Below are positions 56,741 through 64,000 of a stretch of DNA of 64,000 nt, piece after piece. Below the pieces are notes generated by a model. That model was not told where the DNA came from and ran no database searches. It worked only from the letters and a program-made list of their open reading frames with translations. Within the stretch, counting starts at the first letter, position 1. Every line of letters starts with the position of its first letter. Made by a program: the position numbers and the translations under genes. Source of the stretch: Arthrobacter globiformis NBRC 12137 (lineage in GTDB: Bacteria > Actinomycetota > Actinomycetes > Actinomycetales > Micrococcaceae); the NCBI RefSeq assembly GCF_000238915.1, contig NZ_BAEG01000058.1:1-64000 (forward strand), in the 5' to 3' direction.

Positions 56741-58410
56741 ACGGGCGCGAGATCAACTGGACCGCCCTCATCATCGTGGTGCTGCTCTTCGTCATCGTCG
56801 CCGTCATGGGCTTCATGGCCGCCCGGTGGCGCCGGACGGCAGAGAGCGAGGGGCTGCACAGCCTGGACGAGTGGGGGTTCGGTGGCCGCGGCTTCGGGAC
56901 GTGGATCACGTGGTTCCTGCTGGGCGGGGACCTCTACACCGCCTACACGTTCGTCGCCGTTCCTGCGGCGATGTGGGCCACAGGCGCTGTCAGCGGCTTC
57001 TTCGCGGTGCCGTACACGATCGTCCTCTACCCGATCATCTTCATCATCATGAGCCGGCTCTGGTCGGTGTCCCACCGGCACGGCTACGTCACCTCGGCGG
57101 ACTTCGTGGGCGGCCGCTACGGGAGCCGGTGGCTGTCCCTTGCCATCGCCGTCACTGGCATCGTGGCTACCATGCCCTACATCGCCCTGCAGCTTGTGGG
57201 CATCAAGGCTGTGCTGACGGTGCTCGGGCTGGGCAGCTCCGAGAACGTGCTGCTGACAGACCTGCCACTCATCCTGGCGTTCGTCGTGCTGGCGGCATAC
57301 ACCTATACCTCGGGGTTGCGGGCGCCTGCGATGATCGCCGTCGTCAAAGACCTGCTCATTTACCTCGCGGTGATCGTCGCGGTCATTTACCTGCCGATCA
57401 AATTCGGCGGCTGGGACGCGATCTTCGGAGCGGCGAAGACGAAGCTGGACACCGTGAACGAGGCGACAGGGAAGCCCACCGGGGTGTTCATCCCGTCGGC
57501 TGCCAACTTCTCGGCCTACTGGACACTGGCGCTCGGGTCGGCCCTGGCACTGTTCATGTACCCGCACTCCATCACCGGCGTGCTCGCGTCCAAGGGGCGC
57601 AACACGATCCGGCGCAACGCCGCGATTCTTCCGCTGTACTCCCTGATGCTCGGCTTCCTTGCGCTGCTGGGATTCGTGGCCATTAAGGCGGGCACCCGGC
57701 CGATCGACCTCAACGGGCAGGTCAACCCGCAGCTCGTGGTCCCGCAGCTGTTTCTGGACCACTTCCCCGCGTGGTTTGCCGGCGTGGCCCTGGCAGCCAT
57801 CGCCATCGGCGCGCTGGTGCCGGCGGCGATCATGTCCATTGCCGCGGCAAACATGTTCACCCGCAACATTTACCGGGACTTCCTCCGGCCTGATGTCGAC
57901 CCGAAGACCGAGGCGAAGGTGTCCAAGATCGTCTCCCTGGTGGTGAAGGTCGGCGCGCTGATTTTCGTCATTGCCATGGACCAGTCCGCGGCCATCAACA
58001 TGCAGCTGCTGGGCGGCATCTGGATTCTGCAGACGTTCCCCGCTGTTGTCGCAGGACTCTACACGCGGTGGTTCGACCGGTGGGCGCTGCTGGCCGGATG
58101 GGCCGTGGGCATAGCCTTCGGCACCGCATCGGCCTACAACGTCATCAACCCCGTCACGCGCGCACACTTCGGCGGCTCCCTTGCTCCCATCCCGGGAACA
58201 GGCTTCACGGTGTACATCGCCGTGTCGGCGTTCGTGCTCAACCTGGTTGTCGCCGTCGTGCTTACCCTGGTGCTGCGCGCACTCAAGGTGCCCCAGGGAG
58301 AGGACAAGACGCGCCGGTCTGACTACGGTGCTGATGAAACGGACCCGAAGGTTGTGGAGATCGAGCGGACCCAGCGTTTCGTTGAACCCGGAGGGCCGGC
58401 GCCGGTGTAG
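56737..58410 (+). CDS. mctP: Sodium:solute symporter (MctP-like monocarboxylate carrier)
   Basis: A 557-residue member of the SSS family with about 13 membrane helices. It has LGGDLYTAYTFVAVPAAMW (about 60-80), the sodium-site region SITGVLASKGRNTIRRNAA (about 280) and the typical helix FAGVALAAIAIGALVPAAIM. Together with a DUF3311 subunit this fits MctP, which takes up lactate, pyruvate and other monocarboxylates, but the substrate is inferred. The C-terminal 35 residues are charged. Confidence 0.85.
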   Translation: MNGREINWTALIIVVLLFVIVAVMGFMAARWRRTAESEGLHSLDEWGFGGRGFGTWITWFLLGGDLYTAYTFVAVPAAMWATGAVSGFFAVPYTIVLYPIIFIIMSRLWSVSHRHGYVTSADFVGGRYGSRWLSLAIAVTGIVATMPYIALQLVGIKAVLTVLGLGSSENVLLTDLPLILAFVVLAAYTYTSGLRAPAMIAVVKDLLIYLAVIVAVIYLPIKFGGWDAIFGAAKTKLDTVNEATGKPTGVFIPSAANFSAYWTLALGSALALFMYPHSITGVLASKGRNTIRRNAAILPLYSLMLGFLALLGFVAIKAGTRPIDLNGQVNPQLVVPQLFLDHFPAWFAGVALAAIAIGALVPAAIMSIAAANMFTRNIYRDFLRPDVDPKTEAKVSKIVSLVVKVGALIFVIAMDQSAAINMQLLGGIWILQTFPAVVAGLYTRWFDRWALLAGWAVGIAFGTASAYNVINPVTRAHFGGSLAPIPGTGFTVYIAVSAFVLNLVVAVVLTLVLRALKVPQGEDKTRRSDYGADETDPKVVEIERTQRFVEPGGPAPV

Positions 58411-58490
58411 CCGGCCAGGTGTCCCGGGGAGTCGCCGCGCAGGCGCTCGAAACGCACGTGGCCCGGCGTGACACGGCCTAGGCTGGTTCG

Positions 58491-58940
58491 GTGACCCCAA
58501 ACCCTTCACCGACTCCGCTGGATGTCTTCGTCCACACCGGACCCGCCGAGTGGTGGCAGATTCTGGCAGCACTGGGCCCCTTGGCAGTCCTGCTCGGTGC
58601 GCTGCTTGCCGCGTTCATCGGTTGGAACACCCTGCGGCAACGCACGGTCGCCGATGAAAAGGCGCTGGCCCAGAAGCGTGAAGCCGACAGCCGGGCCGAG
58701 TGGTGGCGCCGCGCCCAGTGGGCGTTCGAAGCTGCCATGGACGAAAATGAGGAGAAACAGGATGTGGGCCTCGCTGTGTTGGAGCTCCTCAATACCAGCA
58801 ATCTGGCCGGTCCGGAGGAGGCCGAGATTATTGCCGAAGCCTGGAAGCGACCGCTCCAGAACGGCGAGGCCACGCTGGACCTGTTGCCGCCGTTGCCGGA
58901 CAATGGGGTGACAGACGACCCTGAGGATGGTGAGCAATGA
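58491..58940 (+). CDS. Hypothetical protein with one membrane helix
   Basis: A 149-residue protein with one helix (about 24-44; LAALGPLAVLLGALLAAFIG), a positively charged helix (RQRTVADEKALAQKREADSRAEW) and an acidic C-terminus. No family is recognised. It starts at GTG and overlaps the next small gene by four bases (ATGA), so the two are a unit. Confidence 0.6.
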   Translation: MTPNPSPTPLDVFVHTGPAEWWQILAALGPLAVLLGALLAAFIGWNTLRQRTVADEKALAQKREADSRAEWWRRAQWAFEAAMDENEEKQDVGLAVLELLNTSNLAGPEEAEIIAEAWKRPLQNGEATLDLLPPLPDNGVTDDPEDGEQ

Positions 58941-59107
58941 GTGCAGTAGCCGAAAAGAAGACTGCGGACGAAAGCCCGAAGCGATATGTCAGTCCTGCAC
59001 AGGAGCGCGTCATTGTTCGTGCAGCCCGGCTCCGCCTGTCGACAGACAAGAAGCAGGGCATCGAGAGCCCGGCCTGGGTCAGGAAGATTGCCCGGCGGCC
59101 CCTCTAA
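58937..59107 (+). CDS. Small basic protein, 56 aa
   Basis: A short gene of 56 residues (MSAVAEKKTADESPKRYVSP ... ending VRKIARRPL). It overlaps the stop of the upstream gene by four bases and ends just before a terminator, so it is probably real. It is very basic, without a membrane segment. It has no family I recognise and may bind nucleic acid or its membrane neighbour. Confidence 0.5.
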   Translation: MSAVAEKKTADESPKRYVSPAQERVIVRAARLRLSTDKKQGIESPAWVRKIARRPL

Positions 59108-59123
59108 CCCCGTAGCGTGCTAC

Positions 59124-59160
59124 AGGGCCAGCCCGCGCCAGTCAGGCTGGCCCTTCTGTT
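59124..59160 (+). terminator. Terminator of the two small genes
   Basis: AGGGCCAGCC pairs with GGCTGGCCCT around an 11-base loop, followed by TCTGTT. Confidence 0.75.
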
Positions 59161-59270
59161 AGTGTTTTCAGACTATTTTTATCCAGCATCTGGATTTATT
59201 CTGAGGGAAGTCCCCGGAGCTTTATCTGCCGGTCCGGGGTCCTCCGTTCCGTCGAAAGGCTGGTCTCAGA

Positions 59271-59750
59271 ATGTTTGGAAAGATCATGCGCCCTGTGGTT
59301 CTCGGCATCGGTGGTGCCTCACTCCTGGCGCCCGTTGCAGCACTGCCGGCTAACGCCGCTGCTACGCAGGGCGTCGAAACCATCGAATCGTCGTGGTGCA
59401 TTCCCATCGAGGAGTTCGGCATAACGGTCTGCTCCACCGCAACGGAGCGCTACCTTGAGGTCCACACCCCGACGGGGCGGGCACTTTTCCGCAGCACGGG
59501 AACGTCCACGATGACCACCACCTACGACGACGGAACGGAGGAAACGTCCGTCGGCAGCCACCGCGTGCAAAGCGTCTTCAGCTTTTGGCTGGACCCGCTG
59601 ATCTACGACGCGACGATGGTCAGCATCGACGGCTCAAGCACGCGGACTCTGCCCGACGGAACGAGCTGCACGTTCGTCGATGATTCGATCGCCGTTCGCG
59701 ACCGGCTGGTCCGGGGAGGAACGACGGTCACCTGCACGCCGCCGAAGTGA
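59271..59750 (+). CDS. Secreted protein, unknown
   Basis: A 159-residue protein with a Sec signal peptide: charged start, hydrophobic core (about 8-25), and a likely cut after ALPANAAA near residue 31. The mature part has four cysteines (SSWC, TVCS, TSCT, VTCT), which could form two disulfides, and is otherwise rich in threonine. No domain is recognised. It precedes the aminotransferase-fold gene after 23 bases. Confidence 0.6.
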   Translation: MFGKIMRPVVLGIGGASLLAPVAALPANAAATQGVETIESSWCIPIEEFGITVCSTATERYLEVHTPTGRALFRSTGTSTMTTTYDDGTEETSVGSHRVQSVFSFWLDPLIYDATMVSIDGSSTRTLPDGTSCTFVDDSIAVRDRLVRGGTTVTCTPPK

Positions 59751-59773
59751 ACGCTTGAGGGACGGCCCATGCC

Positions 59774-60892
59774 ATGGACGTCAGCGACATCCGCGGGCTT
59801 TTCCCCGGGCTCAAAGACACCATCTACCTCAACACCGCCACCATGTGCGTGGGCTGCGCTCCTGCCAGGGAAGCCTACGAACTGGCTGTAGAGCGCTGGT
59901 CCACCGGGCGGTTCGACTGGATGGAAGCAGAGCAGGCGGGTGAGGAGGCCCGTGGCATGTTCGCCGAGATCATTGGAGCCGCAGCGGCAGACATTGCCAT
60001 CGTCCCCGCCGTCAGCACCGCGGCGGGGATTGTGGCCGCCAATCTGCCACCCGCCAGAAGCGGGGAGAACATCGTGGTGGCCGAGAACGAGTTTGCCTCG
60101 AACTACTACCCCTGGCTCCTGCTCCGGGAGCGTGGCTACGACGTACGTGCCGTCGCTCCGGAAAGGGACGTGGTGCCGGCCGAGGCCCTCAGCCGGGCGG
60201 CCGACGGCGGAACCCGCCTGATCGCCGTCAGCGCCGTACATCCCGTCACCGGATTCCGGGCAGACCTGGCATCGATCAGCCGCATTGCCGCCGGCTCAGG
60301 CGCCTGGTTTTTCGTTGACGCCTGTCAGGCGGCCGGTGCCGTGCCCCTTGACGTGAAGCGCGACGGGGTGGATTTTCTGGCCACGGCCAGCCACAAGTTT
60401 CTGCTCGGGTCGCGGGGCATGGGCTACCTCTACGTCCGCCCGGGGCTGATCGGCGGCCTGCAACCCGTCCTGCCGGGCTGGAAGGCTGCCCGGCTGCCGC
60501 TCGAAAGCTTCCTCGGCCCGGACATGGACCTGTCGCCGACAGCCTCGAAGCTGGACGCTTCGTTGGCGTGGTTCCCGGCACTGGCCGACCAGGCGGCCCT
60601 TGCCGTCCTTCGCCGGTTCGGCATTGGCGCGGTCCTCGAGCGTAACGCGCGGCTTGCCCTGCACCTGCGGAACGCGCTGGAAGCGGAGGGCGTGGACTTC
60701 CTGTCCTTCCCCGAACGGCACCGGTCCACCATCATCTCCGTTCCGGTGGACGACCCGGACGCCGTCATGGCCAGGCTGCGCCATGCGAACGCGGTGGTGT
60801 CCGTCCGGGCCGGCAGGATCCGGCTGGCGACCCATTTCTATAACCTCGAGGAAGAGCTGGACCGGGTCGCGGAGCTCATTGCCGGCCGTTGA
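59774..60892 (+). CDS. Class V aminotransferase-fold PLP enzyme
   Basis: A 372-residue PLP enzyme of the same fold as the EgtE-like protein at 10-11 kb. The cofactor aspartate is in FVDACQAAG and the Schiff-base lysine in ATASHKFLLGSRGMG (K about residue 206). It opens with the short class V start YLNTATMCVG. Candidates are a cysteine desulfurase-like, kynureninase-like or isopenicillin-epimerase-like enzyme; none can be chosen from sequence. It converges with the SRPBCC gene. Confidence 0.85.
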   Translation: MDVSDIRGLFPGLKDTIYLNTATMCVGCAPAREAYELAVERWSTGRFDWMEAEQAGEEARGMFAEIIGAAAADIAIVPAVSTAAGIVAANLPPARSGENIVVAENEFASNYYPWLLLRERGYDVRAVAPERDVVPAEALSRAADGGTRLIAVSAVHPVTGFRADLASISRIAAGSGAWFFVDACQAAGAVPLDVKRDGVDFLATASHKFLLGSRGMGYLYVRPGLIGGLQPVLPGWKAARLPLESFLGPDMDLSPTASKLDASLAWFPALADQAALAVLRRFGIGAVLERNARLALHLRNALEAEGVDFLSFPERHRSTIISVPVDDPDAVMARLRHANAVVSVRAGRIRLATHFYNLEEELDRVAELIAGR

Positions 60893-60933
60893 GCGCAGCC
60901 GGTGACTAGGGCTGGCCACGGTTTCTGGTCCGG

Positions 60934-61389
60934 TTATGACGCCCGTGCGCCGGCGGTCAGGTGGAGGTTGCGCGTGTCAATGAGCTTGCGGAGGTAGCGC
61001 GCCAGGAACAGCTTCTCCGCAAGGCGTCCCAGGAGACCGAAGGGTGCCGCGAAGTCGATCCGGTCCACCATGACGGTTCCGGCCGGGACCTCACTGAATT
61101 CGTGGACGTGGCGAAAGCGGAGGAACGGCCCCCGGACCTGTTCATCAACGAAGTAACGGGGTGCCTGCATCTCGGTGATCCGGCTCGTCATCCGTATCGG
61201 CAGCCCGAAGTGCCAGGCGCGCCAGGTCACCTCCTGCCCCAGCGAAATCAGCCCGGACGTAACGCCGCCAATGGCTTCCTCCCGGGAGTTGGCCATCGAC
61301 TGCTTGTGCGCGTCAATGCTTCGGGAACGGTCAAACAGCTCGGTCATGCCCATGCTTGTCCGTGTGGTGCATTCGAAGGTGACGGCCAT
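60934..61389 (-). CDS. SRPBCC-family (START-like) protein
   Basis: A 151-residue protein of the SRPBCC/ligand-binding fold. It is full length (no signal, no membrane helix) and the conserved strands (FRHVHEFSEVPAGTVMVDRI, about 100-119) fit cyclase- or coenzyme-Q-binding-like members. Ligand unknown. The ATG at 61389 gives the normal family start, although its ribosome binding site is poor. It is divergent from the LysR gene. Confidence 0.8.
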   Translation of the reverse strand: MAVTFECTTRTSMGMTELFDRSRSIDAHKQSMANSREEAIGGVTSGLISLGQEVTWRAWHFGLPIRMTSRITEMQAPRYFVDEQVRGPFLRFRHVHEFSEVPAGTVMVDRIDFAAPFGLLGRLAEKLFLARYLRKLIDTRNLHLTAGARAS

Positions 61390-61452
61390 GCTCCGAGTAT
61401 GCCAGCAGATCCGGCGGCCCGCGGACAGCCCTGAAGCACACCAACCCGGCCG

Positions 61453-61473
61453 CTGATAGGCGTAAGCTATCAG
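61453..61473. promoter_or_regulatory. Likely LysR-type operator, copy 1
   Basis: CTGATAG-GCGTAAG-CTATCAG, an inverted repeat with seven-base arms and a seven-base spacer, lies about 80 bases upstream of the lysR GTG. The same core TGATAGGCnnAnnCTATC recurs at 62466-62484 before the dehydrogenase gene. Confidence 0.6.
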
Positions 61474-61553
61474 GGCCTCGGCAGGTGGTTCCACCGCAGA
61501 GTCCATCGCAGGGCCCGGGGCAAACAGCAGAGCGCACCGGGATAGGAGCTGGC

Positions 61554-62468
61554 GTGGACACGCGAAAGCTGAAGTATTTTTTGGCCGTCGTTGACCACGA
61601 CGGATTCAACCGCGCGGCAGAGCACTTGCTCATTGCACAGCCGTCCCTGTCCCAGACCATCGCCAGCCTGGAGAAGGACCTGGGTGTGCCGCTGTTCCAC
61701 CGGATCGGGCGCCGGGCCGTCCTCAGTGAAGCCGGAAAGGAACTTGTGGGCCCCGCCCGGCTGGTGATGCGCGACCTGGACGCTGCCCAGTCCGCAGTAC
61801 AGTCACTCCGCGGCGTGCGGAGCGGCCGGCTGGACATCATCACCATGCCATCCCCGGGCATCGAGCCGCTGACCTCCATGATCGCCGGGTTCACCCGGCT
61901 CCACCCCTCCGTCCGCCTCAACGTCAGCGCAGCATTTACGCCGGAGGAGGTCATTGAATCCGTCAGGACCGGCAGCACGGAGATCGGGCTCGCCGGCTCA
62001 GCAAGCCCCATCCGGGTCCCGGGAGTCAACGTGCTGGACCTCGAACGCCAGCCGCTGATCCTCATCGTGAACCCGCAGGCGGACACGTTCACCCCGGGGA
62101 CCACCATCCAGCGCGAAGACCTGGGCGGCCACCGGCTGATCGCCAGCCAGCGCGGTTCGCTGATGCGCTGGCTTGTGGACGATGCGCTGGCGCGGGGCGT
62201 GAACACAGAAATCGTCGTCGAAGTGGCACACCGGACCTCCATCCTGCCCCTGGTGCTGGCCGGCGTCGGACACGCTGTCATGCCCTCCTCCTGGGCGCCG
62301 ACGGCGCACAAGGCAGGGCTCCGCACACTGCAGATCGAACCGGTTTCCCACCTCGATGTTGCGATTTTGAGCAGGAGGGAAGACCTGACGCCTGCCGCCC
62401 GGGCGTTCCTGAAGGTTGCTGAGCTGCACGTGGTGCAGGATCCCGACACCGGTAAGGTTCCAGATTGA
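61554..62468 (+). CDS. LysR-family transcriptional regulator
   Basis: A 304-residue LysR-type regulator. The N-terminal helix-turn-helix (residues 1-60; DGFNRAAEHLLIAQPSLSQT) is followed by the two-lobed effector domain (about 90-295), which usually binds a small acid. The start is GTG at 61554 with AGGAG upstream. It probably regulates itself and the downstream dehydrogenase through the repeated operator. The effector may be tartrate or malate. Confidence 0.9.
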   Translation: MDTRKLKYFLAVVDHDGFNRAAEHLLIAQPSLSQTIASLEKDLGVPLFHRIGRRAVLSEAGKELVGPARLVMRDLDAAQSAVQSLRGVRSGRLDIITMPSPGIEPLTSMIAGFTRLHPSVRLNVSAAFTPEEVIESVRTGSTEIGLAGSASPIRVPGVNVLDLERQPLILIVNPQADTFTPGTTIQREDLGGHRLIASQRGSLMRWLVDDALARGVNTEIVVEVAHRTSILPLVLAGVGHAVMPSSWAPTAHKAGLRTLQIEPVSHLDVAILSRREDLTPAARAFLKVAELHVVQDPDTGKVPD

Positions 62469-62494
62469 TAGGCAGATCCTATCTCCCGTATCGA
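62465..62494 (+). promoter_or_regulatory. Likely LysR-type operator, copy 2, and promoter
   Basis: TGATAGGCAGATCCTATC (62466-62483) repeats the operator of copy 1 at the lysR stop codon. TTGATA (62465-62470) and TATCGA (62489-62494), 18 bases apart, could be the -35 and -10 of the dehydrogenase promoter, with the operator overlapping the -35. Confidence 0.5.
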
Positions 62495-62606
62495 AACTTA
62501 GTCTTGGACGCGCGTAGCCGCCGGACCGTCTACTTGAAGAGGAAGAAAAACGGTGTGACCCCGCTAACAGGATCACGCTGCCAACACACTCAACGAGGAG
62601 GTCGGC

Positions 62607-63704
62607 ATGAGCGCCAACCAGACATTCAGCATCGCTTCAATCCCCGCAGACGGCGTCGGCAAGGAAGTGGTTTCCGCAGGCCGCCGCGTGCTGGACGCCC
62701 TGGCAGAGAACTCCGGCGGCAAGTTCGCCTTCCAGTGGACGGAGTTCCCCTGGGGCTGCGGCTACTACGAAAAGACCGGCCAGATGATGGACCCCAACGG
62801 CCTGGAAGTTCTGAAGGACTTCGACGCCATCTACTTCGGCGCCGTCGGCTGGGAAAACGTCCCGGACCACATCAGCCTCTGGGGCCTGCGCCTGAACATC
62901 ACGCAGAACTTCGACCAGTGGGCCAACATCCGCCCGGTCAAATTCCTCCCCGGAGTCCAGTCCCCGCTGCGGAAGGCGGACAACACCGAACTCGACTGGA
63001 TCGTGGTCCGCGAGAACAGCGAAGGCGAATACGCCGGACTGGGCGGGCGCAACCTCAGCGGCCGCGGTCCGGGCAACGAAGTCGCCCTGCAGACCGCGCT
63101 GTTCACCGAGAAGGGCTGCGAGCGCATCATGCGCTTCGCCTTCGACCTGGCCCGGACCCGCACGGTCAAGAAGGTTTCCTCGGTTACCAAGTCCAACGCC
63201 CAGCAGTACGGCATGGTCCTCTGGGACGAAACCTTCAACCGCGTGGCCCTGGACTACCCGGACGTCCAGACTGAAAGTGTCCTGGTTGATGCCATGAGCG
63301 CAAAGTTCATCCTCAAGCCTGAGGACCTGTCCGTGGTGGTTGCGTCCAACCTGAACGCGGACATCCTGTCAGACCTGGGCTCGGCGCTGGCCGGCAGCCT
63401 CGGCCTGGCGGCCAGCGCCAACCTGAACCCCGAGCGCCGCTTCCCGTCCATGTTCGAACCGGTCCACGGCTCCGCCCCGGACATTGCCGGCAAGGGCATC
63501 AGCAACCCGATCGGCGCAATCGCCAGCGCCGCCCTGATGCTGGACCACTTCGGCCTGCACGAAGAGGCCCGCAAGGTTGAGGCGGCCATTGAAGGAGCAA
63601 CAGGTGCCGGCCACCTGACCCGCGACGTCGGAGGCGACGCCAACACCGACGATGTCACCGAGGCCATCATCAAGGCCCTGACCCTCGCCCCGGTCGCCGT
63701 CTAA
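62607..63704 (+). CDS. Tartrate/D-malate dehydrogenase
   Basis: A 365-residue enzyme of the isocitrate/isopropylmalate dehydrogenase family. WGLRLNITQNFDQWANIRPVK (about 90-110) and IVVRENSEGEYAGLGG (about 130-146) are the substrate-binding loops of the tartrate dehydrogenase subgroup. DAMSAKF and NLNADILSDLGSALAGSLG are the metal and cofactor loops, and FEPVHGSAPDIAGKG follows. It oxidises a 2-hydroxy acid with NAD. The LysR gene upstream and dctA downstream support growth on tartrate or malate. GAGGAGGT precedes the ATG. Confidence 0.88.
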   Translation: MSANQTFSIASIPADGVGKEVVSAGRRVLDALAENSGGKFAFQWTEFPWGCGYYEKTGQMMDPNGLEVLKDFDAIYFGAVGWENVPDHISLWGLRLNITQNFDQWANIRPVKFLPGVQSPLRKADNTELDWIVVRENSEGEYAGLGGRNLSGRGPGNEVALQTALFTEKGCERIMRFAFDLARTRTVKKVSSVTKSNAQQYGMVLWDETFNRVALDYPDVQTESVLVDAMSAKFILKPEDLSVVVASNLNADILSDLGSALAGSLGLAASANLNPERRFPSMFEPVHGSAPDIAGKGISNPIGAIASAALMLDHFGLHEEARKVEAAIEGATGAGHLTRDVGGDANTDDVTEAIIKALTLAPVAV

Positions 63705-63710
63705 CTGAAA

Positions 63711-63742
63711 CGACGACGGCGGCCGGCGGGCCGCCGTCGTCG
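63711..63742 (+). terminator. Hairpin after the dehydrogenase gene
   Basis: A perfect 14-base stem CGACGACGGCGGCC / GGCCGCCGTCGTCG around GGCG, without a T run. It probably ends the unit before dctA, which therefore has its own promoter. Confidence 0.7.
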
Positions 63743-63856
63743 CGGATGTCCCTCCCCAACGCTCGCAGGCTCGCGTAGGGACCCTTGGGCCGCCGTCGAA
63801 CGCCCCCCATACACTTCAGAACGTCTCCAGCGACATTCCACAATGAGGTAGGAATC

Positions 63857-64000
63857 ATGGACCACATCACCACCGCCGGCACCGCGCCGGCCCGCAAGAC
63901 CCGCTGGTACAGGCAGCTGTACTTCTGGGTGCTGACCGCCATCGTCATCGGCATCCTCGTCGGATGGCTTACGCCGAGCACCGGCGTCGCCATGGAACCC
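63857..64000 (+). CDS. dctA: C4-dicarboxylate carrier DctA, cut by the window edge
   Basis: Only the first 48 codons are present. They match the start of the dicarboxylate:cation symporter family: KTRWYRQLYFWVLTAIVIGI (about 14-33), followed by the first membrane helix and GWLTPSTGVAMEP. GAGGTAGGA precedes the ATG. With the tartrate/malate dehydrogenase upstream it would supply its substrate. The remainder is outside the window. Confidence 0.85.
   Translation, partial: MDHITTAGTAPARKTRWYRQLYFWVLTAIVIGILVGWLTPSTGVAMEP

Overview
The window is high-GC, densely coded actinobacterial chromosome. It carries RbpA, a full Pup-proteasome operon, mycothiol (MshC) and ergothioneine (EgtABCD) genes, and a naturally fused PafBC regulator. 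The fusion, the HelY-TatCA-PafBC-proteasome order and the gene content point to the Micrococcaceae, most likely Arthrobacter, Pseudarthrobacter or Paenarthrobacter. This placement is inferred from recognised families, not from a database search.

Left part (1-14.7 kb), accessory metabolism: a cut-off gene at the left edge; a PucR-type regulator coupled to a glutaminase; a cyclodeaminase-like protein; an MBL hydrolase and a DHFR-fold reductase; the ergothioneine operon egtA-egtB-egtC-egtD with a convergent EgtE-like PLP enzyme; and an alpha/beta hydrolase. From 12.0 to 13.4 kb the sequence changes character: AT-rich stretches, one orphan gene, a 29-bp near-perfect inverted repeat and a gene remnant, followed by a cytosine-deaminase-like amidohydrolase.

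14.7-25.1 kb: a UvrA-like ABC protein, a VOC protein and an AraC-type regulator stand beside a type III polyketide synthase / methyltransferase / FAD-monooxygenase operon. Its architecture resembles phenolic-lipid (srs-type) operons, and the methyltransferase is frameshifted. Peptide deformylase, an S9 peptidase and an RlmA-like methyltransferase follow.

25.2-30.4 kb: an NfeD/SPFH membrane pair; rbpA with a near-consensus promoter and structured leader; a polyprenol-phosphate mannose synthase; and a YtcJ-type amidohydrolase. 30.4-48.4 kb is one leftward run: HAD hydrolase, M50 protease, trmI, mpa, dop, pup, prcB, prcA, pafA, two FKBP isomerases, a terminator, pafBC, a small membrane protein, tatA, tatC and helY. 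It joins Pup tagging, unfolding, degradation and the DNA-damage regulator with Tat export.

48.5-55.7 kb: PAC2 protein, mshC, uppP, an aldo/keto reductase, two small conserved proteins, an acyl-CoA dehydrogenase and an M20 peptidase. tRNA-Leu(GAG) lies at 55.93 kb. 56.4-64 kb: a DUF3311 / sodium:solute symporter pair (its N-terminus apparently frameshifted), three unrecognised small proteins, a second class V aminotransferase-fold protein, an SRPBCC protein, and a LysR-regulated tartrate/malate dehydrogenase next to a DctA-type C4-dicarboxylate carrier cut off at the right edge.

The least expected signals are a LysR-type operator present twice around its own gene and its target, short tandem duplications at or near several stop codons, the two frameshifts, and the 12-13.4 kb scar. 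I did not find a clearly new multi-gene defence or biosynthetic system.
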